A stretch of DNA of 64,000 bases from Sphingobium sp. CAP-1 (GCF_009720145.1 NZ_CP046254.1:104215-168214), one strand, 5' to 3'; shown: positions 26,694-36,134, counted from the stretch's first letter. Notes: generated by a model from the sequence alone, not told the origin. Made by a program: numbers and translations.

Positions 26694-28661
26694 CTAATTC
26701 GAACCAAGGGTCACTGAGCCGGAACCCGAGCGGGATCGGTCGCGCCCGTTCCAGGCGAACCCGACCGCAATGGCGACCGCCATCAGGAGTTGCGCCAGCA
26801 CCGATTGCCAAGTGGGAAACACGCCGAGCATCGACAGCCGTGGCACGTCCGCGAGCGGTGCGATGTTGATAAGGCCGGCTTCCTGGAGCGCGGCGACGCC
26901 TTTACCCGCCAGCACGACGGTCAGGACCGCCATGAGCCAGGAGCTATAGCGGAAGAACTGCGCGATCGGCAGCTTGCGACTGTAGCGAAGCATGGCCCAA
27001 GCGATCAGGCTGAGCAGTCCAATCGCCGACCCGGCCCCCGCGAGAAGCATCCCGTTGTCACCTTGCGCCGAAAGCGCGGCATAGAACAGGATCGTCTCGA
27101 AGACCTCGCGATAAACTACGACGAACGCCAGCCCGAACAGGAACCAGCCCGACCCGCCCGAGAGCGCCCGCGACATCTTCTCGCGAATATAGCGCTGCCA
27201 CTGATCGGCCTGCGCCTTGCCGTGCATCCAAATCCCGACCGAGAGCAGCACGACCGCGGCGAACAGCGAGCCAAACCCTTCCGTCAGCTCCCGGCTCGCA
27301 CCGCTGATCCCGATCGCATAGGTGGCGACCGCCCAGGTGATCCCGCCCGCGATGATCGCGCTGACCCAGCCGCCATGCACGTACCGCAGCGCCTCGCCGC
27401 GCTCGGCTTTACGCAGGAACGCGATCATGGCGACAACGATGAGCAGGGCTTCGAGCCCTTCACGCAGCAGGATCGTGAACGCGCCCAGGAACGTGGACGC
27501 TTCGGTGGCGGCATCAGGCGCGAGCGCCGCTTCCGCATCGTCGAAAAGGCCGCCCAGTACTGCGACCTTCTCCGCGAGATCATCGGGCGACGCGCCCCGG
27601 TCGATCGAGGCGCGGAACTCCCCCATCGCGCCCTCGATTCGACCCATCAGCGTCGCGTCGCGCGCGGTGAGTGTTGGCTCGATCGGCTCGAACCCATCGA
27701 GATAGGCCGACAGCGCCAGCTCTTTCGCCATGCGCGCATCGCCGCGCCGCGCAGCCGCCACGCTTTCGGCGAGTTTGGCGCGGGCGACCGCGAGCGAGCC
27801 GGGAGCCTGTTGTATCACCTGTTCGGGATGACGACGCAGGAACGCGAGCACTGGGTCAGCCTTGGCGTCGCCGATCGCCGCGCCGAGCGCGGCCGGGGTG
27901 AGCGCGACCAGGGTTTTCAGGTCCGGAATGCGCCGGCGAAGGGTCGGGTCGGATTTCCAAAGCCGCTCGCCTTCGCGCGCCTGCGCATCCGTGAAGGCGA
28001 AGCTCCCGGCTCGGAATGCTAACGCCCAGCGCTGATCGTTGGGCAGATCGGCGAAGCTCTGCATCGCGGTCCCGTCGATGCCTTGCGTCACCACCTGATA
28101 GAGCGCGAACACGCTGCGCTGGCGCGCGCGCTCGGCATCGGTGAAAGCAATCGGGGGCGTAGCGAGCTTGGCGGCGTCAGGGCCACGGCCGTTGCCCGTC
28201 ATCCCGTGGCAGGACGCGCAGGATTGTCGGAACAGTGCATCGCTGGAGACGAGGTTCGGAGCCTTATCGGGCGCGAGCGGCACCGGGTAGGCGCGCAACA
28301 GATCGGCCGCGAGCCCGTGCGCCAATGTTGCCACCTGTTCAGTCGGTCCCTTTTCCGCGATCACCGCCTGGAGGTTGGCAGCCCGCTGGATGAGGGCTTG
28401 ACGCTCCGGCTTCGCCGGCAGGCCCTGAAGCCGTGTCGAGACCGACGCGGCGAACTCCGTCATCTCGGCATATTCCGACGTGCTCTTGATCCGACCGTTG
28501 GCGACCGCGCCGCCATAATCGACGGCCATATAGTCGAGCAGCCGCCATGCGGTTTGCACGTCGCCGGGTTCGGCGATTGCCGCAGCAGGGATCAGCAGCG
28601 CCGCGAGCGCGGAGAGCAGCCGCAACGAGAGCATTGCCCGGATCAACGCGAGCAGACGCAC
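26694..28661 (-). CDS. FTR1-family iron permease fused to a cytochrome c-like domain
   Basis: 655 residues starting at GTG (28659-28661, overlapping the upstream CDF stop by one base). Order: signal peptide (to about residue 30), cytochrome c domain with CASCHG (C148, C151, H152), a helical region, and a seven-helix FTR1 permease with the two REGLE-type iron motifs LLREGLEALL and VYREVFETIL. FTR1 permeases move ferric iron across the inner membrane after oxidation; a fused heme domain could accept the electrons. Fusion of c-type cytochrome and FTR1 is known in proteobacteria but its place in an efflux island is notable. Confidence 0.88.
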   Translation of the reverse strand: MRLLALIRAMLSLRLLSALAALLIPAAAIAEPGDVQTAWRLLDYMAVDYGGAVANGRIKSTSEYAEMTEFAASVSTRLQGLPAKPERQALIQRAANLQAVIAEKGPTEQVATLAHGLAADLLRAYPVPLAPDKAPNLVSSDALFRQSCASCHGMTGNGRGPDAAKLATPPIAFTDAERARQRSVFALYQVVTQGIDGTAMQSFADLPNDQRWALAFRAGSFAFTDAQAREGERLWKSDPTLRRRIPDLKTLVALTPAALGAAIGDAKADPVLAFLRRHPEQVIQQAPGSLAVARAKLAESVAAARRGDARMAKELALSAYLDGFEPIEPTLTARDATLMGRIEGAMGEFRASIDRGASPDDLAEKVAVLGGLFDDAEAALAPDAATEASTFLGAFTILLREGLEALLIVVAMIAFLRKAERGEALRYVHGGWVSAIIAGGITWAVATYAIGISGASRELTEGFGSLFAAVVLLSVGIWMHGKAQADQWQRYIREKMSRALSGGSGWFLFGLAFVVVYREVFETILFYAALSAQGDNGMLLAGAGSAIGLLSLIAWAMLRYSRKLPIAQFFRYSSWLMAVLTVVLAGKGVAALQEAGLINIAPLADVPRLSMLGVFPTWQSVLAQLLMAVAIAVGFAWNGRDRSRSGSGSVTLGSN

Positions 28662-29287
28662 TACCGCTCTCCCAATTCGCGCCGAGCGCCAGTGACGATT
28701 TCATAAGCGGAGTGGAGGAACAGGAGGGCGATGAGGCCGGCGACGGCGAGGTCCGGCCAGGCGCTTCCTGTCCACGCCACCAGACCGGCCGCGGCGATCA
28801 CCGCCACGTTGGCGAGCGCGTCGTTGCGGCTGAACAGCCAGATCGCGCGAACATTGGCGTCCCCTTCCCGGAAACGCGCAAGCACCAAGGCGGACACGAC
28901 ATTGATCGCGAGCGCGACAACGCCGATTGTGCCCATCAGTTCGGCATCGGGCGCGGTTGCGTTCAGGGCGCGCCAAATCGCGAAACCGATTACGCCCACG
29001 CCAAGCGCACCGAGAAACAACCCCTGCGTCAGCGCGACCTTTGCCCTCGCCCGTGCGGACCAGGCAAGCGCGAGAAGACCGATAAGGCTGATCGACCCGT
29101 CCCCGAGAAAATCGAGGGAATCCGCTTTCAGCGCTTGGCTATCGGCGATGAACCCGCCGAACAGCTCGGCGACTCCGAAGCCGAGGTTGAGCACCACGAC
29201 GGTCAGCAGCGCACGGCGATAGGCCGGATCGGTTTGCGCGCGCGCGGGCTCCCCGTGGCACCCGCAGCTTTCGGTAGAAGCATTCAT
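28661..29287 (-). CDS. CDF family cation transporter with Cys/His N-terminus
   Basis: 208 residues from the ATG at 29287. The short cytoplasmic N-terminus (MNASTESCGCHGEP) holds two Cys and one His. Six membrane segments follow, with metal-site motifs LDFLGD in helix 2 (D-x3-D) and RNDALAN in helix 5. The D-x3-D form is found in CDFs for iron, cobalt or manganese as well as zinc. It is the first gene under the MerR-type promoter at 29295-29325. A longer upstream in-frame reading passes through that promoter and the MerR gene's region and is rejected. Confidence 0.88.
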   Translation of the reverse strand: MNASTESCGCHGEPARAQTDPAYRRALLTVVVLNLGFGVAELFGGFIADSQALKADSLDFLGDGSISLIGLLALAWSARARAKVALTQGLFLGALGVGVIGFAIWRALNATAPDAELMGTIGVVALAINVVSALVLARFREGDANVRAIWLFSRNDALANVAVIAAAGLVAWTGSAWPDLAVAGLIALLFLHSAYEIVTGARRELGER

Positions 29288-29294
29288 GCGGCCT

Positions 29295-29325
29295 TCCTTA
29301 CCACCTCCAGTCGCTGTAGAAGCAA
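29295..29325 (-). promoter_or_regulatory. MerR-type promoter/operator of the metal operon
   Basis: On the minus strand a -35 TTGCTT (29320-29325) and a -10 TAAGGA (29295-29300) are separated by 19 bases, the overlong spacer typical of MerR-regulated promoters. The spacer holds the dyad CTACAG-CGA-CTGGAG (29305-29319), similar to CadR/PbrR/ZntR operators. It lies between the divergent MerR gene and the CDF gene. Confidence 0.75.
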
Positions 29326-29362
29326 GCGAAATGTGCGACACGTTCGCATAAGCAAGGATGGC

Positions 29363-29782
29363 ATGATGAAGCCGGTGATGATTGGGCAGCTCGCCAGCGA
29401 GACCTCGACGAAGGTGACGACGATCCGCTTTTATGAGTCGATCGGGTTGCTCCGATCCGCCCCTCGCACGGCGTCGGGTCGCAGAACCTACGATGCCAGT
29501 GACATTGAGCGTTTGCACTTCATCCGCAACGGTCGCCGGCTTGGCTTCTCCGTCGACGAGATCCGTTCGTTGATGGGGCTGGCGCAGAACCCGGACCAGG
29601 ATTGTGGTGCCGCCTCAGCTATCGCTGCTCAGCACCTCAAGGATGTGGAGGAGAGACTGGCGCAACTCGCGGTGTTGCGGGATGAGTTGGCAATGCTCAG
29701 CCAGAGCTGCACCAAGGCGCGCATGGCCGATTGTCGGATCATGAAGGCGATCGGCAAAGGCCACCCTCAAGCCGATCAATAA
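29363..29782 (+). CDS. MerR family transcriptional regulator
   Basis: 139 residues. N-terminal winged helix (IGQLASETSTKVTTIRFYE, IGLLRSAPRTASGRRTYD), long dimerisation helix and Cys-containing metal-sensing part: C near DQDCGAAS, then SQSC and DCRIMKAI near the end, as in the CadR/PbrR/ZntR branch of MerR. It would twist the 19-bp-spacer promoter into an active form when metal is bound. ATG at 29363 or the next codon at 29366. Its 3' end overlaps the convergent protease gene by seven bases. Confidence 0.9.
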   Translation: MMKPVMIGQLASETSTKVTTIRFYESIGLLRSAPRTASGRRTYDASDIERLHFIRNGRRLGFSVDEIRSLMGLAQNPDQDCGAASAIAAQHLKDVEERLAQLAVLRDELAMLSQSCTKARMADCRIMKAIGKGHPQADQ

Positions 29783-30978
29783 TAATCGGCCAGCCTGAGC
29801 TCGCGCACATCACCCGAGGCCATCGTCAGCTTTACGAGGGTGCCAGCAGGCCGGGAGCGCACTTGCCAGAGCTCCCCACGCGTATAGTTCGCATCGATCG
29901 AATGGCCGTTCACCGCCACGATCCGGTCGCCGACCGCCCAGCCAGCCTTTTCCGCGGGACTGTTCGCCGCCACATGAACAACGGTGAGCGCCGTTGGTGA
30001 GGCTGCGAGGCCAAGGCCGCTACGGTCCTTCAGCATCGGCAGGCGACGACGAGGACCGAGTGGCCGGAGCCACACGAATCCGGCGGTCACGTCGAACACC
30101 ACGTCGAATTGAGCGATCAGCGGTAGGCCGACATTGCCAACCGTGCTGGTGGAGAGCCAAGCTCTCATCCCGAGTGTGGGGACGTTCGAGACGCCAAGCC
30201 CTTCGATGTTGATGTTCTGGATCGTGAAAGCATCGTTGATACGCACACCATCGACGCCGCCGATCGCCGCGGTCGAGACGAGCTTCCCGTTCAACAGCCC
30301 TTGATCGCGGGCATAGGCCGACGAGAGCATCAGCGCGGCCGAGCTGCCAAGATCGATCATCAAGGGCACGGGAGGCAAACCCGAGACGGAAGCTCGAATG
30401 AACAGCTCCTGCTTGGCACCGCGCCCGAGCGCGACAGCGCGCCAGTCGGGACCGGCGAGAAACGTGCCTGACTTGACGACCGCCATACGCCTTTTCGCGA
30501 AATCGAGCGCGATGCAGCTACCCGTGAACATATCGGCACCGAGGAGGATATCGATCGGTCGTCCGAAGGCCGCCGACACTGAACTCAGATCACCAACGAC
30601 GGCAAAGGGTAAGCGACGGGTTTCGCGGGCGAGCTGTACGTCGATGTCGCGGACCAGCAGCACCGGGGCCTTGGCGCTCAGCCCGCTAATCATGCGCCGC
30701 TCACCATCGTTCAAGCCGAGCTTCGCCGCGAGCGCCGTGCTCATGATCGACGCGCCGCTGCCACTGTCGAGCACCGCCCGCACCGGCACTCCGCGCACTT
30801 GTGCCGAAACAAGGAGGGTATCACCCGTGCCGACTTCCAGCGGCTCCCATTCGAGGTGAGCCGCACCGAAGTTCCACGAGCCCGCAGACCGGGAAGTCTG
30901 TCGCGCGAGCGTTGGAGAACCGAGCACCAAGCCGGTTCCACAGGCCACCAGCCGCGCCACTAATGAGCGTCGAGACAT
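29776..30978 (-). CDS. Retropepsin-like aspartic protease with PDZ domain
   Basis: 400 residues from ATG at 30978 (MSRRSLVARLVACGTGLVLG, export signal with RR that could be Tat or Sec). Catalytic-type motif VLDSGSGAS (D71, S72, G73) near the N-terminus and a second, degenerate repeat LMIDLGSSAAL suggest two retropepsin-like lobes in one chain. A PDZ domain closes the protein (AANSPAEKAGWAVGDRIVAV). Probably periplasmic. Substrate unknown. It lies next to the metal island but reads convergently with the MerR gene. Confidence 0.8.
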   Translation of the reverse strand: MSRRSLVARLVACGTGLVLGSPTLARQTSRSAGSWNFGAAHLEWEPLEVGTGDTLLVSAQVRGVPVRAVLDSGSGASIMSTALAAKLGLNDGERRMISGLSAKAPVLLVRDIDVQLARETRRLPFAVVGDLSSVSAAFGRPIDILLGADMFTGSCIALDFAKRRMAVVKSGTFLAGPDWRAVALGRGAKQELFIRASVSGLPPVPLMIDLGSSAALMLSSAYARDQGLLNGKLVSTAAIGGVDGVRINDAFTIQNINIEGLGVSNVPTLGMRAWLSTSTVGNVGLPLIAQFDVVFDVTAGFVWLRPLGPRRRLPMLKDRSGLGLAASPTALTVVHVAANSPAEKAGWAVGDRIVAVNGHSIDANYTRGELWQVRSRPAGTLVKLTMASGDVRELRLADYY

Positions 30979-31209
30979 ACCGATTGCTTCAACACGGGCC
31001 GTCAAAAAGCCACCTCCAGCCCCCCGTCCGCAGGAGAGCAAATTGCGGTTACATGCTCCAGCCACTGGAGGAGCAAGTGCTTTTGGTGCGCCCGAAAATC
31101 CTCAGAAGCGCTTGGAGAACTTTAGATGAAGGATGGTGCAGACCGCTTAGATGCCTTCCCGATAACGAACGGTTCCGGGGGACGCTGGGCCGATCGGGAC
31201 CGCGAACGG

Positions 31210-31256
31210 TGTAAACGCTCGCGCTAAGTGGCGGCATTCTGATCGCGCTATTTGTC
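31210..31256 (+). repeat. Left terminal inverted repeat of the Tn402-like element
   Basis: 47 bases beginning TGTAAACGCTCGCGCTAAGT and ending GCTATTTGTC. The complement of 38062-38108 matches it at 45 of 47 positions. It starts with TGT, like Tn402/Tn5053/Tn7-class termini. Confidence 0.85.
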
Positions 31257-31267
31257 GGCGAGCGTCG

Positions 31268-31840
31268 CTACGCGGCTACCGGCTTGGTCTCGGCCGATCG
31301 CACATAGGCGTAGAGTTTTGGCTTGGAGATGCCGAGCATCGAGCAAATCTTGGCGATCGGCATCGTGTTCTCGTGGTAGAGCCTGACGGGCAGGTCGCGC
31401 TTGTCCTTGCCGAGTGCGGCCGGCCGGCCACCCTTCTTGCCGCGAGCGCGGGCTGCGGTGAGACCGGCCTGGGTCCGCTCGCGGATCAGGTTGCGCTCGA
31501 ACTCCGCCAATGCCCCGAACAGGTGGAAGGTAAGCTTGCCCGACGTGGTGGTCGTGTCGATCGCCTCGTGCAGGCTCAGCAGCCCGACCTTTTCCTCGTC
31601 GAGGTAGGTCATCCATCCGATCAGATCACGGAGCGAGCGGCCGAGCCTGTCGAGGCGCCAGACCACCAGTGTGTCGCCGGCGCGAAGCAGCTCCTTCACC
31701 TTTTCCAATCCAGGGCGAGCGGCAGTCGCCCCGGAGGCCTTGTCGGTGATGACCTTCTCGCAGCCGGCAGCCTTCAGCGCATCACGCTGGAGGTCCAGGT
31801 TCTGCTCGGCGGTCGATACGCGGGCGTAACCGATTTTCAT
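31268..31840 (-). CDS. tniR: Serine recombinase/resolvase of the Tn402-like element
   Basis: 190 residues of the resolvase/invertase family: catalytic Ser in YARVSTAEQ, VVWRLDRLGRSLRDL, and EFERNLIRERTQAGL, followed by a C-terminal helix-turn-helix (KICSMLGISKPKLYAYV). It resolves cointegrates at a res site expected in the divergent region 31841-32031, where two direct repeats of GTTTTC(C/T)TTACC are seen. Read away from tniA. Confidence 0.9.
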   Translation of the reverse strand: MKIGYARVSTAEQNLDLQRDALKAAGCEKVITDKASGATAARPGLEKVKELLRAGDTLVVWRLDRLGRSLRDLIGWMTYLDEEKVGLLSLHEAIDTTTTSGKLTFHLFGALAEFERNLIRERTQAGLTAARARGKKGGRPAALGKDKRDLPVRLYHENTMPIAKICSMLGISKPKLYAYVRSAETKPVAA

Positions 31841-32031
31841 GCGTAGGGCCGGTGGCGCCCCGATCGGGCGCGGTTTGGGAAGAAAGTCGTCATCGGCAGG
31901 TCTATGTTGCCCTAGTTTTCTTTACCGGGTAGATTTACGTCGAACAGGCCGGTTTGGCAACGCGAGCGGACTCGCATGGCGATGGGCAGGCAAATCTCCG
32001 TTTTCCTTACCTGCGACACGGACCGTCGGCG

Positions 32032-32406
32032 GTGACGCATCCGGCGCTTGTCCCGCCGCTGGCGATCGAGCGCTACCGCGTCCTTGAACCGCACCTCGCC
32101 GATGGCATCCCGCTCGCGGACCTCGCCCGCACCGGCACGCTGAGCGAGCGGACGTTGCAGCGCTGGCTCGGGCGCTACCGTGCCGAAGGACTTGCCGGTC
32201 TCGCGCGTCTGCCGCGCAACGATCGGGGCAGGCTGCACCTGCCGGAACATCTGGTCGAACTGACCCGCACTCTCGCCACCAAGCGCCCGCGACCCCCGGT
32301 CGCCGCCATTCACCGAAAGGTGCAGGAACTCGCCATCGCGCATGGACACCGAACCCCCAGCTATGCGGCCGTCGCGCGTGTCGTCAGGGCGATACCGAGG
32401 GCATAG
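32032..32406 (+). pseudogene. tniA: TniA transposase, N-terminal part, cut by Tn3-family insertion
   Basis: The first about 120 residues of a TniA-type transposase (IERYRVLEPHLADGIPLADL, then helix-turn-helix segments TLSERTLQRWLGRYRAEGLAG and PPVAAIHRKVQELA). The GTG at 32032 is a likely start; a TTG at 31954 is an alternative. The frame is broken at 32392-32396 by the target duplication ATACC and then by the left end of the Tn3-family element, whose first bases add a premature stop at 32404-32406. It continues in frame at 36218. Confidence 0.85.
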
Positions 32407-32434
32407 CGTGGAAGGTACGCTAAACAACGCTAAG
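32397..32434 (+). repeat. Left 38-bp terminal repeat of the nested Tn3-family transposon
   Basis: Outer end GAGGGCATAGCG, inner end ACAACGCTAAG. Starts with GAGGG instead of the more usual GGGG. Preceded directly by the target duplication ATACC. Confidence 0.9.
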
Positions 32435-32454
32435 GGAGAACAACCGAGGAACGC

Positions 32455-35424
32455 TTAGGCGGCGCGGCTGTCCGGCGGAAGATTGAGGGCCTTGCGGCCA
32501 GCGGAAGCGGCGGCTCGATCCCAGAGGAAATCGCCGGAAAAGGCAATATGCTCCCAGCCAACCGGCGACGTATGGACAAGCAGATCATCGGGGACCGGGG
32601 CCGCTGCCGATCGCAGATGCTGGGCGGCGTCGGCCATGTAGATCGTGTTCCAATAGACGATCGCCGCGATGACTAGGTTGAGGCCTGATGCCCGATATTG
32701 TTGAGCTTCATGGCTGCGGTCGATGATGCGGCCCTGGCGGAAGGTGTAGATCGCTTGCGTCAGGGCATGGCGCTGCTCGCTGTTGTTAAGGCCGGCATGG
32801 CATCGCCGGCGCAGATCGGGATTTTCAAGCCAGTCCAGCATGAACAGGGTCCGTTCGATCTTGCCGATCTCCTGTAGTGCGACGTCGAGCTGGTTCTGCC
32901 GTTCGTAGGCGGCGAGCTTTCGCAGCATGACCGACGGCGCGACGTGGCCAGCCTTGATCGACCCCACGAGGCGCAGCACGTCGTCCCATTGTTCATTGAT
33001 GATGTCGGTGCGGATACGCTTGCCCAACAACGGGGCGATGGACGGATAGGCCGAAACCGGCGCGATCGGCGCAAGCCGCCTGTCCGGAAAGTCGCGCAGG
33101 CGCGGGCAGAAGCGAAATCCCAGCATCGCGCACAGGGCGAAGACATGATCGGTCGCTCCGCCGGTGTCGGTGTAATGCTCGACGATCCTGAGATCGGTGC
33201 CATGGCTGATGAGGCCGTCGAGGACATAGGGCGCTTCATGCGTGGCGGCCGAGATCACATTGACGTGGTAGGGCCCGCGCTGATCGGAAACATGGGTGTA
33301 GAAGCTGAAGCCATGATCGACGCCATAGCGCGCGTTGATGTCGCCGCCCGATGCGCCGCGCTTCGCGCCCCTGAAGAACTGACCATCGGAACTGGACGTT
33401 GTGCCGTCGCCCCATACCCGCGAGAATGGCAGGCGGTGGTGCGCGTTGATGAGGACGGCGAGCGCCGCGCGGTAGCTCTCGTCGCGGATATAGGCGTCAT
33501 GGGTCCATAGGAGTTGATCGCGCGTGACGCCCTGGCTCGCGGCGGCCATGCGCGACAGGCCGAGATTGGTGGCGTCGGCGAGGATCGTGGCGAGCAGCGC
33601 ATTTTCATTGGGACATAGCTCGCCGGTGCGCAGGTTGGTGAACGCCGAAAGAAAGCCAGTTTCCTGCGCCACCTCATGTAGCAGTTCGGTGATACGGATG
33701 CGTGGCATCATCGCATCGAGCCGGTCGGCCAGGGCTTCGGCGTCGGGCGTTGCGATCGTGCGAACGGGGGATATCTGGAGGCGGCCGTCGCGGTATCGCA
33801 CACCCTCCAGAGCGTCGCGCTTCAGGCTCCGGGCGAATTTCTTCAGCCGCCAGTCCAGTTCGCGGCCCCGCTGTTCGAGCCATTCGCCGGCTGTGGGTGG
33901 CAGACCAAGAGCCGACACGATCGGCTTGGCCTTCGGTTCGCTTAGCACGTAGCTGTCGAACTGGCGGTATCCCGTCGATCGTTCCACCCAGACATCACCG
34001 GAGCGCAGCTTGTTGCGCAGATGCGCGATAGTCGCGATTTCCCAGAGCCGCCGATTGATCTTGCCGTCATCGCCCATGACGATTTTCTGCCATTCCTTGC
34101 GGAAGGGCATCGGAGCGTCGGCAGGCAGATCGCGCTTGCCCGACCTATTGAGGTCGCGCAGCATCTCGATAGCGGCAATCGTTTTCGCGCTGCCCTTTCC
34201 GGCCCTGAACTGTAGCGCTTCAAGCAGATCAGGGGCGAACTTGCGCAACGTCGCATAGCGGTCGGCCGCGACCCTCAGCGGATCAAGATTGGCGGTTTCC
34301 GCGATCGTCGCCACTTCCGGCCTCGCCTTCAGGAGGGTGTGCCATCCTACTGAGGCATCCAGGACCTCCATAGGATCTTCGCCAGTATCGACTGCATCGG
34401 TGAGCGCGTCGATCGTCCTGCGGAAGATCAGCATCAGCCGGGCCACGTTCTTCGACGTGGCGGCATAGCTGCGCGCCTGGGCGTTCTTCGCGCGGGTGAA
34501 GATGCCGCCGATCAGCTTGTCCGCCATCTCCAGGGCGCTGTCCGTCAGCCGTTCTTCAAGATCGAGCAGGAAGGCAACGAGCGTGGCGCGTCGCCGGGAG
34601 GGAATATAGCGCTCGATCATATAGGCAGGCGACGCACGGCCTTCCCTGACATATTGCCGAAATCGGTCCGCGTGGATGCGGCCCGCGACGTCGGGGGAAA
34701 TGCCGATCTTCCGCACCTGCCTCAGACGGTCGAGGATCTGGCGGACGTGATCGGGCTTGGCCGCGACGGGGATGGTCTTAAGCAAGGCGAGATGGCTCAT
34801 GCCGCCGGCGGCGTCGAAGAGCTGATCGAGGGCCTGGACCTGTTCGGCGCTGAGATCGGCGATCAGGGCGTGGGCGGCCTGCTTGCGCGCGCGGGCACGT
34901 CCCGCGCTGCTGGCGCGTTCGATGGTGGAGATGGACGGCAGCAAAATCCGGGCCTCGCGCAGGGCGGTGACCACGCCCATCGCAATCGTCATCCCCTTGT
35001 CGGTCGCCCATGCCGTTCTCGCGGCCGCCTCGACCATGAAGGGAATATCGGCGCGGGTTGGCCCCCGAAGCCCCAAACGCGCCGCCAGCTCACGGGCATG
35101 ATCCGTCATTGTCTGATCCCGCGCCGCATAGTTGGCCAGCTCGGTTACGTGCAGACCAAGTTGCTCCGCGACGAAAGCGGCGAGATCATGGGGTATTGCT
35201 CCCCTGTCCTGTATCAACTGCGCAAGCGTGATGCCCGGGTGCCGCAGGAGCGCGAGTTGCAGCGCCACGCCCAACTGGTTCCGTCGCTCCCGTCGCGCGC
35301 CGATGATCTCGATATCGGAAGGCTCGAAGGTATAGAGCCGGGCCAAATGGTCGCGATCGGTCGGGATGGCGAGTATCTGATCGCGTTCGCTCTCGGTCAG
35401 GAGTTGATGCTTGCGCTTCGTCAT
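32455..35424 (-). CDS. tnpA: Tn3-family transposase TnpA
   Basis: 989 residues from ATG at 35424 (MTKRKHQLLTESERDQIL), full length for the family; AGGAAA precedes this start. It has the N-terminal DUF4158-like DNA-binding part and the C-terminal catalytic region (TTSSSDGQFF, TGGATDHVFALCA, EIGKIERTLFMLDW) for the DDE residues. It makes cointegrates between the 38-base ends. Related to, but clearly different from, the truncated transposase at 11960-14446. Confidence 0.95.
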   Translation of the reverse strand: MTKRKHQLLTESERDQILAIPTDRDHLARLYTFEPSDIEIIGARRERRNQLGVALQLALLRHPGITLAQLIQDRGAIPHDLAAFVAEQLGLHVTELANYAARDQTMTDHARELAARLGLRGPTRADIPFMVEAAARTAWATDKGMTIAMGVVTALREARILLPSISTIERASSAGRARARKQAAHALIADLSAEQVQALDQLFDAAGGMSHLALLKTIPVAAKPDHVRQILDRLRQVRKIGISPDVAGRIHADRFRQYVREGRASPAYMIERYIPSRRRATLVAFLLDLEERLTDSALEMADKLIGGIFTRAKNAQARSYAATSKNVARLMLIFRRTIDALTDAVDTGEDPMEVLDASVGWHTLLKARPEVATIAETANLDPLRVAADRYATLRKFAPDLLEALQFRAGKGSAKTIAAIEMLRDLNRSGKRDLPADAPMPFRKEWQKIVMGDDGKINRRLWEIATIAHLRNKLRSGDVWVERSTGYRQFDSYVLSEPKAKPIVSALGLPPTAGEWLEQRGRELDWRLKKFARSLKRDALEGVRYRDGRLQISPVRTIATPDAEALADRLDAMMPRIRITELLHEVAQETGFLSAFTNLRTGELCPNENALLATILADATNLGLSRMAAASQGVTRDQLLWTHDAYIRDESYRAALAVLINAHHRLPFSRVWGDGTTSSSDGQFFRGAKRGASGGDINARYGVDHGFSFYTHVSDQRGPYHVNVISAATHEAPYVLDGLISHGTDLRIVEHYTDTGGATDHVFALCAMLGFRFCPRLRDFPDRRLAPIAPVSAYPSIAPLLGKRIRTDIINEQWDDVLRLVGSIKAGHVAPSVMLRKLAAYERQNQLDVALQEIGKIERTLFMLDWLENPDLRRRCHAGLNNSEQRHALTQAIYTFRQGRIIDRSHEAQQYRASGLNLVIAAIVYWNTIYMADAAQHLRSAAAPVPDDLLVHTSPVGWEHIAFSGDFLWDRAAASAGRKALNLPPDSRAA

Positions 35425-35433
35425 GCCGTTTCC

Positions 35434-35537
35434 TGTCCACAAAAGGTCATCTGGGCCTATGGACAGCGAGGAGTAAAGAGACATAGTATGTGGACGGATA
35501 TGGGTGGGGCGCAGCGGCTGCCCTCCATAGCGTCCAC
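35434..35537. promoter_or_regulatory. Resolution (res) site between tnpA and tnpR
   Basis: About 100 bases between the divergent transposase and resolvase genes carry repeated half-sites: TGTCCAC (35434-35440), CTATGGACA (35457-35465), ACATAGTATGTGGAC (35481-35495) and CCATAGCGTCCAC (35525-35537). Paired half-sites at this spacing are what a resolvase dimer binds. Promoters of both genes must lie here too. Confidence 0.6.
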
Positions 35538-35564
35538 AGAACGACCGTTTGGGAGACGTGCGGC

Positions 35565-36134
35565 ATGGGTGATATTCTGGGCTATGCCCGCGTCAGCACC
35601 GGCGATCAGGACGTTGCGGGCCAGACCATGCGTCTGGAGAAGGCTGGCGCCATCAAAATCTTCACCGATGTCATTTCAGGTAAGAGCATGGAACGGCCCG
35701 GTCTGGCTGAGCTAATCGCCTATGCCCGCAAGGGTGACACGCTGGCGGTGGTCCGCCTCGATCGGCTTGGGCGCTCGCTTGCCGAACTTCTCACCACGGT
35801 TGAGACGCTACGCGGTCAGGGCATCGCGCTCCTGAGCCTTGAAGAAAAGATCGACACTTCGTCAGCTGCCGGCGAGCTCATCTTCCATGTGTTTGGGGCC
35901 ATCGCCCATTTTGAGCGACGGCTGATTTCTGAGCGAACCAGAGATGGTATTGCCGCCGCCCGTGCTAAGGGCAAACAGCCTGGCCGTCAGCCGCTGGACA
36001 TGTCCAAAGTGGATGCGGCCATCAAGCTGGTCGAAGCTCGTATCTCGCCTACCGAAGCAGCGCGGCAACTCGGCATCGGCCGATCGACCATTTATCGCGA
36101 AATGCGTAGGATGGGAATCGAACGGCCCGCCTGA
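35565..36134 (+). CDS. tnpR: Tn3-family resolvase TnpR
   Basis: 189 residues from ATG at 35565 (GGGAG ribosome site). Serine recombinase with YARVSTGDQ (nucleophile Ser), VVRLDRLGRSLAEL, HFERRLISERTRDG, and C-terminal helix-turn-helix (PTEAARQLGIGRSTIYREM). Resolves cointegrates and probably represses tnpA at the res site. An upstream in-frame extension through the res site is rejected. Confidence 0.93.
   Translation: MGDILGYARVSTGDQDVAGQTMRLEKAGAIKIFTDVISGKSMERPGLAELIAYARKGDTLAVVRLDRLGRSLAELLTTVETLRGQGIALLSLEEKIDTSSAAGELIFHVFGAIAHFERRLISERTRDGIAAARAKGKQPGRQPLDMSKVDAAIKLVEARISPTEAARQLGIGRSTIYREMRRMGIERPA

Noticed and set aside
30801..31237. Short open frames left of the Tn402-like element on both strands
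   Set aside because: No family resemblance, they overlap the protease start or the transposon end, and no ribosome sites support them.
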